DNA of 13,166 nucleotides from contig JAATVR010000172.1 in NCBI GenBank assembly GCA_014523665.1, positions 1-13,166 on the forward strand, written 5' to 3'. The notes under the pieces are model-generated. The model was given only the letters and a program-made list of their open reading frames with translations, made no database searches and was not told where the DNA came from. Shown piece after piece: positions 7,078 to 13,166 of the stretch. Source of the stretch: Nitrososphaerales archaeon TH526 (GTDB taxonomy: Archaea; Thermoproteota; Nitrososphaeria; Nitrososphaerales; Nitrososphaeraceae). The translations under genes and the position numbers were made by a program. Numbering within the stretch: the stretch's first letter is position 1; each line of letters starts with the position of its first letter.

Positions 7078-7644
7078 ATGAACTCTAAACATGAGCAGCT
7101 TCTCACCAAAAGTTATTACTGCAATGAAAGTGATTTTGGTTCAGTTAATGGATACGAGAGACACGTAGTAGTCCATCATCCAGACCTGCTAGGTTATCCA
7201 GGGCCAGCTGATATTGCGCTTTATGGTCTAAAGAAGCAAGATCTTTCATGAGAAAGAGATAAGCCTCATGGGGAATGGATAGCTATTATGACACAGCCAA
7301 ATATAAGCAAAAGTGAAGATAAAGCGAAAATTGAGATTGATATTACCGACGACGATCATGAATGGGTGGAAAGAATTGGTAAGACGGCATATGAGATATG
7401 CAATGATCCAGCTCGCAATCGGTTAAAACTAAATGAACAACATACCGGATTTATCATGGAATCTAATGAGACTATTGGGATGGCTTGGATGGGCTATCGA
7501 ACAACATCTCAATGCTATACCATCTAAATTTAAGTCAACTTTTCGGAAAATTCTAGATGATATTAAAGCCAGGTAGTACCTACTTCTGTTGATGATATCC
7601 CTGTTTCTAGTGACACGCCGTGGAGAGTAGCTCATGACGATTAA
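7078..7644 (+). pseudogene. Decayed C2H2-type zinc-finger gene (about 188 codons)
   Basis: Three open pieces fit one original gene. Piece 1 (7078-7248, 57 aa) has YYCNES-F, GYERH, HHP and GYPGPADIALYGLKKQ, typical in my memory of thaumarchaeal small zinc-finger proteins. It stops at TGA (7249-7251) exactly where that family usually has W in an S-W-E motif: the bases read TCA-TGA-GAA, so TGG to TGA is likely. The same frame continues without another stop through the ATG at 7288 to about 7485. The sensible reading then moves to the +1 frame (WAIEQHLNAIPSKFKS, FRKILDDIKAR, to about 7573) and back to the first frame (PTSVDDIPVSSDTPWRVAHDD) with TAA at 7642-7644. Total length is a multiple of three, as expected for two compensating indels. 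The second zinc-finger Cys is also lost (Ser18). A separate 79-aa gene from 7288 is the alternative. Confidence 0.65.
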
Positions 7645-7911
7645 GTAGTCCAATCTAATCTTTTCATAGATATAGCTCACATTTGACACTCAGACCTCGT
7701 CTAAGCTTTATAGATTATTCTTGTCACTATAACTACGAGAGAATCGTCAATTCCAAGATATGTCACGCGAAAAAGAGATAAAGCAAATACGGAATGGAGG
7801 TAGTTGCTTCCCCAGTCAAGAGTCCTCAAGATCTCAACTGACAGCTGAGTATGGAGACAAAGAGAATGATTAGGATGGCCCACACCTACTTCTTTTTGGT
7901 ATCATCACAAT
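7645..7911. other. Spacer with one tiny ORF
   Basis: The only open stretch is a 37-codon ORF from ATG 7760 to TAG 7873 (start MSREKEIKQIRNGG, end AEYGDKEND). It matches nothing I know and has no clear TATA box at the usual distance. I leave it as unassigned and probably non-coding or relic. Confidence 0.25.
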
Positions 7912-8134
7912 ATGGGGGTCTATGATCTAGGTACTCCAACGACTGATACAGATCTAGATACTTCTGACACCGATTCAGGAAATAATAATGACAACAATAA
8001 TTATTCGGAAAATAATACAAACAATAATGATACCAATTCAAAAGACAGATGAACAAGGAAATGATGAAGATTCAGGAAATAATGAAGAGTCGTCTAGTGG
8101 TAATGATGGACATACATTACTTCCATTCCCCTAG
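7912..8134 (+). pseudogene. Asn/Asp-rich low-complexity relic with a frameshift
   Basis: From ATG 7912 one frame encodes an acidic, Asn/Asp/Ser/Thr-rich chain (TDTDLDTSDTDSG, then NNNDNNN and NNTNNND) and stops at TGA 8050-8052. The same composition goes on at once in the next frame from about 8048 (DEQGNDEDSGNNEESSSGND) to HTLLPFP and TAG at 8132-8134. One extra base near 8047 explains this. Such compositions are common in linkers or ends of archaeal secreted and cell-surface proteins, so this may be the tail of a lost surface protein. No signal peptide or folded domain is present. A small, frameshifted independent gene of about 73 aa is the alternative. Confidence 0.45.
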
Positions 8135-8146
8135 ACCATAATAACT

Positions 8147-8329
8147 CTAAGACTTATGGATATGTGATTTTATTCTTTCTTTCATCTCAGGCGTCATGAT
8201 ATCTTCTTCCGTGTAACCATGATCTTTAACTGCATGTTCTGTAGCATTTTTCATAAGTTCTTCTTCCGTTTCTCCCTGTACTACACAATCACAATTCTGT
8301 CCGACGTCACGACACGTGATCGATAACAT
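8147..8329 (-). CDS. DUF1059 small protein (60 aa)
   Basis: The short chain matches the DUF1059 family of small, presumed metal-binding proteins. It starts MLSITCRDVGQNCDCVVQGE, with Cys6, Cys13 and Cys15, followed by TEEELMKNATEHAVKDHGYT, an amphipathic helix with the conserved H-x3-HG, then EEDIMTPEMKERIKSHI. Length is normal for the family. Its biochemical function is not known. The ATG start is supported by a TATA-like box 24 nt upstream. It sits alone among decayed genes, and its stop lies only 12 nt from the end of the Asn/Asp-rich relic on the other strand. No sign of decay is seen in it. Confidence 0.88.
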   Translation of the reverse strand: MLSITCRDVGQNCDCVVQGETEEELMKNATEHAVKDHGYTEEDIMTPEMKERIKSHIHKS

Positions 8330-8351
8330 GGAGATGGATAGCAGAACATTT

Positions 8352-8360
8352 TACTTAAAC
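8352..8360 (-). promoter_or_regulatory. TATA-like box of the DUF1059 gene
   Basis: On the minus strand GTTTAAGTA lies about 23 nt before the ATG at 8329, as expected for a leaderless archaeal mRNA. Confidence 0.45.
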
Positions 8361-8509
8361 TTGTCTAATAAGTCCAGATGTATTAGACAGCGGCGGCTTT
8401 TCGTCAACTCTACCAGAAAATTAGATTGAATTAGCTCTTCAATGTTTTTTTGAATGTGATGTTAATTTGAAACTTTAATAAGCAATATAAGACATCTGTG
8501 GTTAGAAAA

Positions 8510-8632
8510 ATGTCTCAAGCGTCTTATAATGATTGTAGAAATGTTGGTATGACAACCACATAATGCGCGGAATGTGACAAACATTTTTGTGACGAACACA
8601 TGAAAGCTCATATTAATGAACATGTAGGCTAA
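8510..8632 (+). pseudogene. Small Cys/His zinc-binding protein with one in-frame TAA
   Basis: The frame from ATG 8510 to TAA 8632 is 40 codons and has a single internal stop, TAA at 8561-8563 (codon 18). Read through, it gives a compact Cys/His pattern: Cys9, Cys19, Cys22, Cys27, His30, His34, His38 (CAECDKHFCDEHMKAHINEH), like a B-box or similar cross-brace zinc finger of small thaumarchaeal proteins. A single C-to-T change (CAA Gln to TAA) would explain the stop. No other ATG could restart the whole domain. Either the gene is dead by one point mutation, or the base is an error. It is too short to be found by a usual gene finder. Confidence 0.55.
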
Positions 8633-8919
8633 AAACAGTCATAGTCTCAGATAGGCACAATAAAATAGTTCGATTATTTTCTGTTTGTCAGTTGCTGTTT
8701 ATGTTCTTGTTTCGATATTAGCTTCTGGCTCATAAATTGTAGAGTATAATAGTCAACAAGTTATCTACAAGCTGAAGTTACTAGCTACTACTGTCAGATC
8801 TTTATGATAACCGCATTATCGCAAAATGATTTTGTTTCGAATGCTGCTTCCAATAGATATCGAGATCTTTGATTAGATACTATGAAGTTGCAGAAAAAAT
8901 TAAGTTGGTTGGCTTAGAG
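8633..8919. other. Spacer without visible genes
   Basis: AT-rich sequence with stops in all frames. Only a 19-codon minus-strand ORF (MSQKLISKQEHK..., about 8680-8740) was seen, which I do not regard as a gene. Confidence 0.3.
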
Positions 8920-9168
8920 CTATGGTGGAAGACTTGAATTAGATACTATTACTAATGCCGGATCTGAAGCCACGGAATGATATAGACCACTTCCATTGTA
9001 GACCGCAGTTACAGATACTATGCCCTGTGAATCTGGTGCATTTGTCTTAGCGTTAAACTTGCCACCTGTATCAGCGCTTTGCTTGTCAATAGCTTCTAAG
9101 CTGGATGGAGAGATTGCTTGAGAAGCAGACTCGTACAGAATAAATTTTGGTGGAATTAGCTGTATAGG
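8920..9168 (-). pseudogene. C-terminal remnant of an Ig-like surface protein
   Basis: A minus-strand frame of 82 codons ends with TAG at 8920-8922. It begins directly after a stop (TAA, 9169-9171) and has no usable start codon at its head, so its N-terminal part is missing. The chain reads PPKFILYESASQAISPSSLE, then KFNAKTNAPDSQGIVSVTAV, and YNGSGLYHSVASDPALVIVS. This is a beta-rich pattern with Ser/Thr/Gly, as in bacterial/archaeal Ig-like repeats of secreted or cell-surface proteins. It has the character of a single last domain of a larger adhesin-like protein. The rest is not recognisable upstream (9172-9493). Likely a deletion remnant. Confidence 0.55.
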
Positions 9169-9493
9169 TTAAGTGTGTTCCAAAAACCATTTGGCCTTCA
9201 TTTATCCCCCTTAGCCTCCATTTATTATACATGGATAAGATCCACTCTCGCGGCTTTCGTAGAAAGAGTTCAGAATCAAGGGTAACACAATATGAACACG
9301 AACACCATAATTGGCTTCCCTGTACTACGGCAACATATTGTCAGGCGGAGGTGGAGAAGACAATATAGGAGGTATCCAATCAATGCTGTCCGGTTTACAT
9401 ATTTCTCGTATAGTTGTAATTTTGTATATACAAAAGGTTTGTTCAAACAGCGACTGCAGGACATTTTATTTATTATCAATTCTCTCATGTAAT
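9169..9493. other. Spacer with ambiguous low-complexity segment
   Basis: At about 9335-9400 the sequence reads SGGGGEDNIGGIQSML on the plus strand, or IDWIPPILSSPPPPDNMLP then a stop on the minus strand. Either may be a piece of a surface-protein linker, and I cannot decide which. No full-length gene is convincing; longer overlapping ORFs here lack coding character. Confidence 0.3.
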
Positions 9494-9952
9494 TCATTTC
9501 TTTGTTGACCAAAATGTTCCTCCAGACTCTTTCCATTTTTTATAATGTGAGAGGATATTTTTGTGATCGAAAGCAAGGGTTTTATTATCAACCTTGGATA
9601 AATCTATCCATTCTATTTCTGAAGCATCATCTTGAGCTGCCGCCTTGCTTTTCGTTTTATCATTCGATGAACTTTGTCCTACGAACACAGTTGACATAAT
9701 GTGTCCTCTAGGATCTCTTTGAGGATCAGAATAGACACCCAAAATATCAGTCAGCTCTATATCCAAAGATGTTTCCTCTTTAACTTCACGCTTTGCTGCT
9801 GTCTCAACCGTTTCTTCTATATTCACAAAACCTCCTGGAAGACCCAGATAACCTTTAAATGGTTCCTTCTTTCTCCTTGCAAACAAGATCATGGACTCCT
9901 GTTCAATGATTACGTCTACTACAGGAATTGGATTAGATTGTTTTTCAGACAT
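9494..9952 (-). CDS. Nudix hydrolase, probable ADP-ribose pyrophosphatase (152 aa)
   Basis: Nudix enzymes hydrolyse nucleoside diphosphates linked to another group, using Mg2+. The Nudix box runs from Gly41 to Leu63: GGFVNIEE, then REVKEETSL, with Gly41, Glu47, Arg55, Glu56, Glu59 and Glu60 in place. The usual Gly near the end is Ser62. Ahead of it is FARRKKEPFKGYLGLPGGF, and after it GVYSDPQRDPRGHIMSTVF, typical of the COG1051/ADP-ribose pyrophosphatase group. Pro77, 15 residues after the box's Gly position, is the residue used to recognise ADP-ribose hydrolases. It would recycle or detoxify ADP-ribose in the cytoplasm. The Lys/Ser-rich insert (about 93-108) before EIEWIDLSKV is unremarkable. 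ATG at 9952 is chosen; a TATA-like box lies 24 nt upstream. It stands alone and looks intact. Confidence 0.9.
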   Translation of the reverse strand: MSEKQSNPIPVVDVIIEQESMILFARRKKEPFKGYLGLPGGFVNIEETVETAAKREVKEETSLDIELTDILGVYSDPQRDPRGHIMSTVFVGQSSSNDKTKSKAAAQDDASEIEWIDLSKVDNKTLAFDHKNILSHYKKWKESGGTFWSTKK

Positions 9953-9976
9953 ATCATCCTAATTGAAATAATAAAC

Positions 9977-9984
9977 TAAATAAA
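9977..9984 (-). promoter_or_regulatory. TATA-like box of the Nudix gene
   Basis: On the minus strand TTTATTTA lies 24 nt before the ATG at 9952. A second T/A-rich box, TTTATTA, lies closer to the start and is at a less suitable distance. Confidence 0.4.
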
Positions 9985-10400
9985 CTAATATTGATCTGGG
10001 ATAATAGATTACCAGACTCATATGATTGATGAGACGAGAACCCAATTAACTGGCAGAAGCGTAAGCAGGATAAAAACTGAGAGGTTTTTGAAAAGTATAT
10101 GAGAATTGCTCGTGTATCCCAAGAGCACAGGAAATTATGAACAAATGGAAGAATCCTATATCCTCGCTAGTGCAGCTGCAATATTTCTAAACCTCAAGAT
10201 TCATATGTTCCGGCTCAAATTTTCTTCAGTCTAGTACCAGTATACCGCTTTTCATTTCTTGGTAATCTAGTCAAACAGATAGGTTTGGATTCGCTTGCTA
10301 TTTTCTGTTTTTTTAGTAATATTGGTCATCCGGGCGGCTTATTTAGCTAATCGCCGACAATGAATATAGTATTATATTCCTTATTGCTCATTTTCTTGTA
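9985..10400. other. Spacer with possible short relics
   Basis: A 26-codon ORF (ATG 10022 to TGA 10102, reading MIDETRTQLTGRSVSRIKTE) has protein-like composition but no recognised family. It may be a relic. The rest has stops in all frames. The promoter of the deacetylase relic lies at the right end (ATTATATT, 10371-10378). Confidence 0.25.
10371..10378 (+). promoter_or_regulatory. TATA box of the deacetylase relic
   Basis: ATTATATT is centred about 26-27 nt upstream of the GTG at 10401, a normal leaderless spacing. The promoter therefore seems to have outlived the gene. Confidence 0.4.
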
Positions 10401-10946
10401 GTGCTATTTATTTTTTTGAGCCATGATGTAGATTGGTCATTTAATGGACCTGGTAGAAATCATATTTTAGCTAGAAAAGATAGGTGTGAGGAAGACACCC
10501 TTAGGAAGCTCGAAAGAGAGAACCCTTATAATAATATTCATGATTATATCGCCATAGAAGAAGACCTCGGATTAAGGTCCACTTTCTTTTTCAGGACTAA
10601 TTATGAAAATGGTAGATTAATTGAACACGAAGATGATATTCAAGCCTTATTAAATGGCGGTCGGGAAGTAGGATTGCATTGCAACCCGTTTTCAGTAGAT
10701 AATTTTGATAGCATGCGTCAAGAGAAAAAGGGACTTGAGAGCATTACAAAGAAAACGGTAAAAGCGAACCGCTCTCACCATCTGGCCTTTAGCGAAAGGT
10801 TGCCAAGCATTTCCGAACTAAGCCACCTTTGCGAATATTAAGTCTTTCCTATTGCTATATTCTAAAACATTAATTTTATTGATTTCATTATTTCTAACGC
10901 TAAAAGCAAATCGTGTTCAAAAGGAGCAGGAATATTACTTTCCTAG
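10401..10946 (+). pseudogene. Truncated polysaccharide deacetylase family gene
   Basis: The open part (146 codons from GTG 10401 to TAA 10841) has features of a NodB-type carbohydrate deacetylase: a first motif LSHDVDW with Asp9 and Asp11, then NIHDYIAIEEDLGLRSTFFF, and GREVGLHCNP, the analogue of the metal-binding His motif (H-x2-HP region). NRSHHLAF fits the later Arg/His part. Usual proteins of this kind are about twice as long. After codon 146 the same frame continues with stops at 10839-10841 and 10863-10865 and the segments VFPIAIF and NFIDFIISNAKSK, then ends at TAG 10944-10946. These look like scraps of the missing half. I infer an internal deletion and at least two stops. The first 146 residues alone would lack the catalytic C-terminal part. 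The tail identification is less sure than the head. Confidence 0.65.
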
Positions 10947-10964
10947 TCAAAGAGCCTATTACCC

Positions 10965-10972
10965 TTTAAATC
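10965..10972 (+). promoter_or_regulatory. TATA box of the 10996 gene
   Basis: TTTAAATC is centred about 28 nt upstream of the ATG at 10996, at the leaderless spacing. It decides the start of that gene, because the longer frame reaching back to a TTG at 10852 runs through the deacetylase relic. Confidence 0.5.
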
Positions 10973-10995
10973 TAAAGTTGCTTATCATATACCAA

Positions 10996-11265
10996 ATGTT
11001 GAACGACGATACTACAAGCGAGCAGAAAGGCATGAGAAAAGAACAAGAGGTACAGAGTCAATGGGTGCAGATTGTAAGCCAGGTCATGGAAAAAGTCGTG
11101 TCGGGTACAAACATGAGTACTACAATCGAATTCGACGATCTAGAGGTTGACGTACCGAAAGCAAAAGGACCAGATGGTAGAGATTTGGGTAGTGCTACTT
11201 GGAAACTCAACGGTAAGGTTATTTGGACAACAGAAGCACACAAGAATCAAGACAGTCTCCAATAG
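10996..11265 (+). CDS. Hypothetical protein (89 aa), first gene of a pair
   Basis: I do not recognise a family. The product starts with a charged, Gln/Glu-rich segment (MLNDDTTSEQKGMRKEQEVQ), then an amphipathic helix WVQIVSQVMEKVV. It continues with beta-like IEFDDLEVDVPKAKGPDGRD and SATWKLNGKVIWTTEAH. There is no signal peptide, membrane segment or zinc motif. The frame is open back to a TTG at 10852, but the extra 48 residues are hydrophobic and lie in the decayed deacetylase; a TATA box at the correct distance favours the ATG at 10996. The next gene begins 8 nt after its stop, so the two are a transcription unit. Confidence 0.65.
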   Translation: MLNDDTTSEQKGMRKEQEVQSQWVQIVSQVMEKVVSGTNMSTTIEFDDLEVDVPKAKGPDGRDLGSATWKLNGKVIWTTEAHKNQDSLQ

Positions 11266-11273
11266 TTCTGGTA

Positions 11274-11747
11274 ATGGAAAGGAAAAATATGATACTATTT
11301 GGTAGAAAGCATCTTCATGTTTCTGAGACCGATCAGATTGTAGATGACATATTTAAGATATTGAACTCTACATCAGGCTTTGTAAAATTGGAAGTAGCAA
11401 ACCGACCTGCGTTGAAGATTGATATAAATAGAAATGATCAAGCCGAAGGAGAAGATAATGACAATGACAGAACAATAGTGAAACTCGATCTATTAGAACC
11501 TACTTTCTTCAGCGTCCCAGACGACGAGACCGGTATATTTGACAAGTTAAGAACTGCAACTGAATTTGCGCAAAAACTGGCAGACAATGGAATCACATTC
11601 TCTCTTTTGAGAAAGGGGAGAGAAGCAATCACGCTAGGGGAAAGAGCTAGACCATCTTTATCAAGATTAATAACAAAAAGTGACTACATTCAAGTAAACA
11701 GCTTAAAAGAATCAGCCAAATTAAAAAATGATTTTGACGATGCTTGA
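11274..11747 (+). CDS. Hypothetical protein (157 aa), second gene of a pair
   Basis: Unknown function. The chain begins MERKNMILFGRKHLHVSETD, followed by a helix QIVDDIFKILNSTSG and a strand pair FVKLEVANRPALKIDINR. An acidic loop (EGEDNDNDR) is followed by TIVKLDLLEPTFFSVPDDE, and a longer helix FDKLRTATEFAQKLADNG leads to TFSLLRKGREAITLGE. The Lys/Asp-rich end may be disordered. The layout is that of a mixed alpha/beta soluble protein. ATG at 11274 is taken, just after the stop of the 89-aa gene; a TTG at 11223 would overlap that gene, and an ATG at 11289 (MILFGRK) is the other option. Both genes of the pair look intact. Confidence 0.65.
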   Translation: MERKNMILFGRKHLHVSETDQIVDDIFKILNSTSGFVKLEVANRPALKIDINRNDQAEGEDNDNDRTIVKLDLLEPTFFSVPDDETGIFDKLRTATEFAQKLADNGITFSLLRKGREAITLGERARPSLSRLITKSDYIQVNSLKESAKLKNDFDDA

Positions 11748-12031
11748 TGAGAAATTGCTTAGTGAATGATTAAGTAATTGGTACGACGGTTATTAATACT
11801 AAAGATAAATTAACACTAAAAATAAATCCACTACGATGGTGCTCTGTTGTAATCAGCTAAAGCTGAATCTTTTGGTGTTCTGTCAACTTAAAACCAATTC
11901 CAATGTAACCAATACAGCCAAGTATTTTTAGAATAGGTAGGTAGGACAAGTACCACAGCTGATTACATAACTTTTCACAATTGATGGTTGTGTACCTTGA
12001 ATTGTTCGGCAGACATTTTGAAAATTATGCA
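11748..12031. other. Convergent intergenic region
   Basis: No gene seen between the 157-aa gene and the TFB end. Short inverted repeats are present: CAGCTAAAGCTG and CACAA-TTGATGG-TTGTG. They could be weak hairpins at the ends of the two transcripts, but no clear T-tract terminator accompanies them. Confidence 0.3.
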
Positions 12032-13028
12032 TTATTTCCCATTCTGTATTTCAGGAAATACCTTTGAGATATCCAAGACTCTTTTTCTCAGTGTAACGAC
12101 ACTTATTCCTCCCGCCTGTGCTATTCTAGCTTGATTGACTTTGTCTTTCTCTTCTATCATACATGCGCCATATAGAGCAGCTGTTGCAAGTGCTTTTGGG
12201 TCCTTGCCATACGAGATAGGATCTTTCTTCACTACATCCAACATATCGACTGCTGTTCTGTAAGTCTTTTGGTTCGTCGGCATTCTCTGCAACCTTTGAC
12301 ATATAGCGTGCTGCATCCACAGACGGAGAGTTAATACTTAGCTCACGTGTCATTATCCTGAAACATCGTCCTGCAAATATCTTGTCAGCAAATGCTGACT
12401 CAGAAATATCCTCTAGTCTTCTTGGAATATCCATCTCCTTACATGCAGCATATACTGAAGCAACAACCATCTCTTTGATTGATCTTCCTTTAATCAATTG
12501 GCTGTTAAGTGTCTTACGATAATAATATGCGGCCCTTTCAATTACAGGGTCGGTAAGATTGAGCTTATCTTTGATCGCAGCCATTACTGCGAAGGCATTT
12601 TTTAGATTTCTAATGTGGTTTTTGCTATCTGACAGTTTGTTGTAGTATCTAATTTTGTTAACACTACTGATCTGATCTTGGCTTAATGATGTGCCATTTG
12701 CATCTGTATTTTGATTTGTAATAACAGTGGTTAGTCCCTTGTCAGGATAAACAAGAGAAGAGGGCATACCTGTCGTGTCTTTTGATTCTATTCCCTTTTC
12801 CAGGGTCATGTGTTTCTCTGATATGACAATACCACAATCCGTACATACAGTTTCTCCCTTGGGCTCATCGAAGATCACTGACGTAGACTTACATGAATTG
12901 CAAACTTGCTGTGAAATAGATCTGTTCACGTCGACGATTTTATCAATAGATTTTTGATGACTGGGTAACTCGATTTGAACTGTGTTTTGGTACAACGATG
13001 CGCGATGTCTTATAACCTGTGATTTCAT
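12032..13028 (-). pseudogene. tfb: Transcription initiation factor B (TFB) with a frameshift
   Basis: TFB recruits RNA polymerase to TBP-bound promoters. The N-terminal zinc ribbon has CNSC then CTDC (Cys43/46 and Cys62/65), followed by a shortened B-reader region lacking the usual EWR motif. The first cyclin repeat is about 125-240 (KNAFAVMAAI, RSIKEMVVASVYAACKE). After ENADEPK (residue 254) this frame becomes nonsense and stops at 12126. The expected second repeat continues in another frame: TYRTAVDMLDVVKKDP, KALATAALYGACMIEE, and the HTH IAQAGGISVVTLRKRV that contacts the BRE, ending at 12032. The switch coincides with an A4 run (T4 at 12268-12271): one A fewer restores CCA-AAG-ACT-TAC and gives about 331 aa. 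Without the second repeat the factor should not bind promoters. Start is ATG 13028; GTG at 13034 is less likely. Could also be a sequencing error. Confidence 0.85.
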
Positions 13029-13050
13029 TATCACCTATTTATCTCAGTTT

Positions 13051-13056
13051 TATAAA
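13051..13056 (-). promoter_or_regulatory. TATA box of the TFB gene
   Basis: On the minus strand TTTATA within CTTTTATAAAAC lies 22 nt before the ATG at 13028, which supports that start and a leaderless transcript. AGGTGAT just before the ATG could also pair with 16S rRNA. Confidence 0.6.
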
Positions 13057-13110
13057 AGAACTGGGTTTATATTGTAATCAAGTGGGTTATTTTATCAATC
13101 CCCACATATA

Positions 13111-13130
13111 TTGTAATTAATTAATTACAA
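13111..13130. repeat. Perfect 20-bp palindrome upstream of TFB
   Basis: TTGTAATTAA followed by TTAATTACAA is exactly its own reverse complement. It sits about 55 bp upstream of the TFB TATA box. The 11-bp sequence TATATTGTAAT that leads into it (13107-13117) is repeated exactly at 13068-13078, 39 bp away and directly upstream of the TFB promoter core. The half-site TTGTAAT therefore occurs three times, one inverted. An operator is a reasonable inference; very AT-rich DNA makes some symmetry likely by chance. Confidence 0.5.
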
Positions 13131-13166
13131 AGTACTCCCCTTACCTGAAAATGCCAGTCTCCCTAG

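Noticed and set aside
9276..9536. 86-aa minus-strand ORF and overlapping plus-strand ORFs of 65-66 aa
   Set aside because: Composition is not protein-like, they overlap one another and the Nudix gene end, and no start signal supports them.
9701..9979. 92-aa plus-strand ORF opposite the Nudix gene
   Set aside because: Shadow of a well-supported gene; rich in Cys, Phe and Tyr with no motif.
10852..10995. N-terminal extension of the 89-aa gene (hydrophobic LILLISLFLTL, possible signal peptide)
   Set aside because: It comes from the decayed deacetylase region, would need a TTG start, and has no promoter at the correct distance, whereas the ATG at 10996 has one.
12126..12268. The 302-aa frame of TFB as a natural C-terminus
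   Set aside because: The last 48 residues have no TFB similarity, while the other frame continues the second cyclin repeat perfectly.
1..13166. CRISPR array, insertion sequence or attachment site
   Set aside because: No regular repeat-spacer pattern, transposase, integrase, terminal inverted repeat or tRNA-linked duplication was seen.

Overview
The window looks like chromosome of an AT-rich ammonia-oxidising archaeon of the Nitrososphaeria (Thaumarchaeota, group I.1b; a soil Nitrososphaera or Nitrosocosmicus type is my inference). The evidence is an archaeal Pus10-type tRNA pseudouridine synthase, archaeal ribosomal proteins S24e and S27Ae, a TFB (TFIIB) gene, ribbon-helix-helix and HTH/coiled-coil proteins of thaumarchaeal style, and repeated TATA-like boxes centred about 25-28 nt upstream of start codons, as expected for leaderless archaeal transcripts.

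Left part (1-2200): pus10 on the + strand converges on a minus-strand S24e-S27Ae operon; both ribosomal genes appear to use TTG starts. A gene-free stretch follows (2175-2722). The regulatory block (2723-4742) holds a single-domain response regulator with a long internal insertion and two paralogous ribbon-helix-helix proteins transcribed divergently. The 172-bp space between the paralogs contains a striking nested dyad centred on 4111. After another sparse stretch with a possible gene relic (4743-5411) comes a two-gene + strand unit (5412-7020): an HTH/coiled-coil protein and an uncharacterised conserved-looking protein.

The most informative stretch is 7078 to about 10950, a gene graveyard. 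It holds a zinc-finger gene with a TGG-to-TGA type stop and two compensating frameshifts, an Asn/Asp-rich coding relic, a small Cys/His zinc-binding protein interrupted by one TAA, the beheaded end of an Ig-like surface protein, and a truncated polysaccharide deacetylase whose promoter still looks intact. Between them sit two genes that look intact: a DUF1059 small protein and a Nudix hydrolase with ADP-ribose pyrophosphatase features.

Right part (10996-13166): a two-gene unit of unknown function, then a minus-strand TFB whose second cyclin repeat is in a different frame, probably through one extra A in a short A-run. Its upstream region has a perfect 20-bp palindrome and a repeated TTGTAAT half-site. 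I found no CRISPR array, transposase, rRNA or tRNA. The strongest leads are the nested operator between the RHH paralogs, the composite zinc-finger pseudogene, the frameshifted TFB with its palindrome, and the unusual active-site residues of Pus10. No clearly new multi-gene system could be demonstrated.
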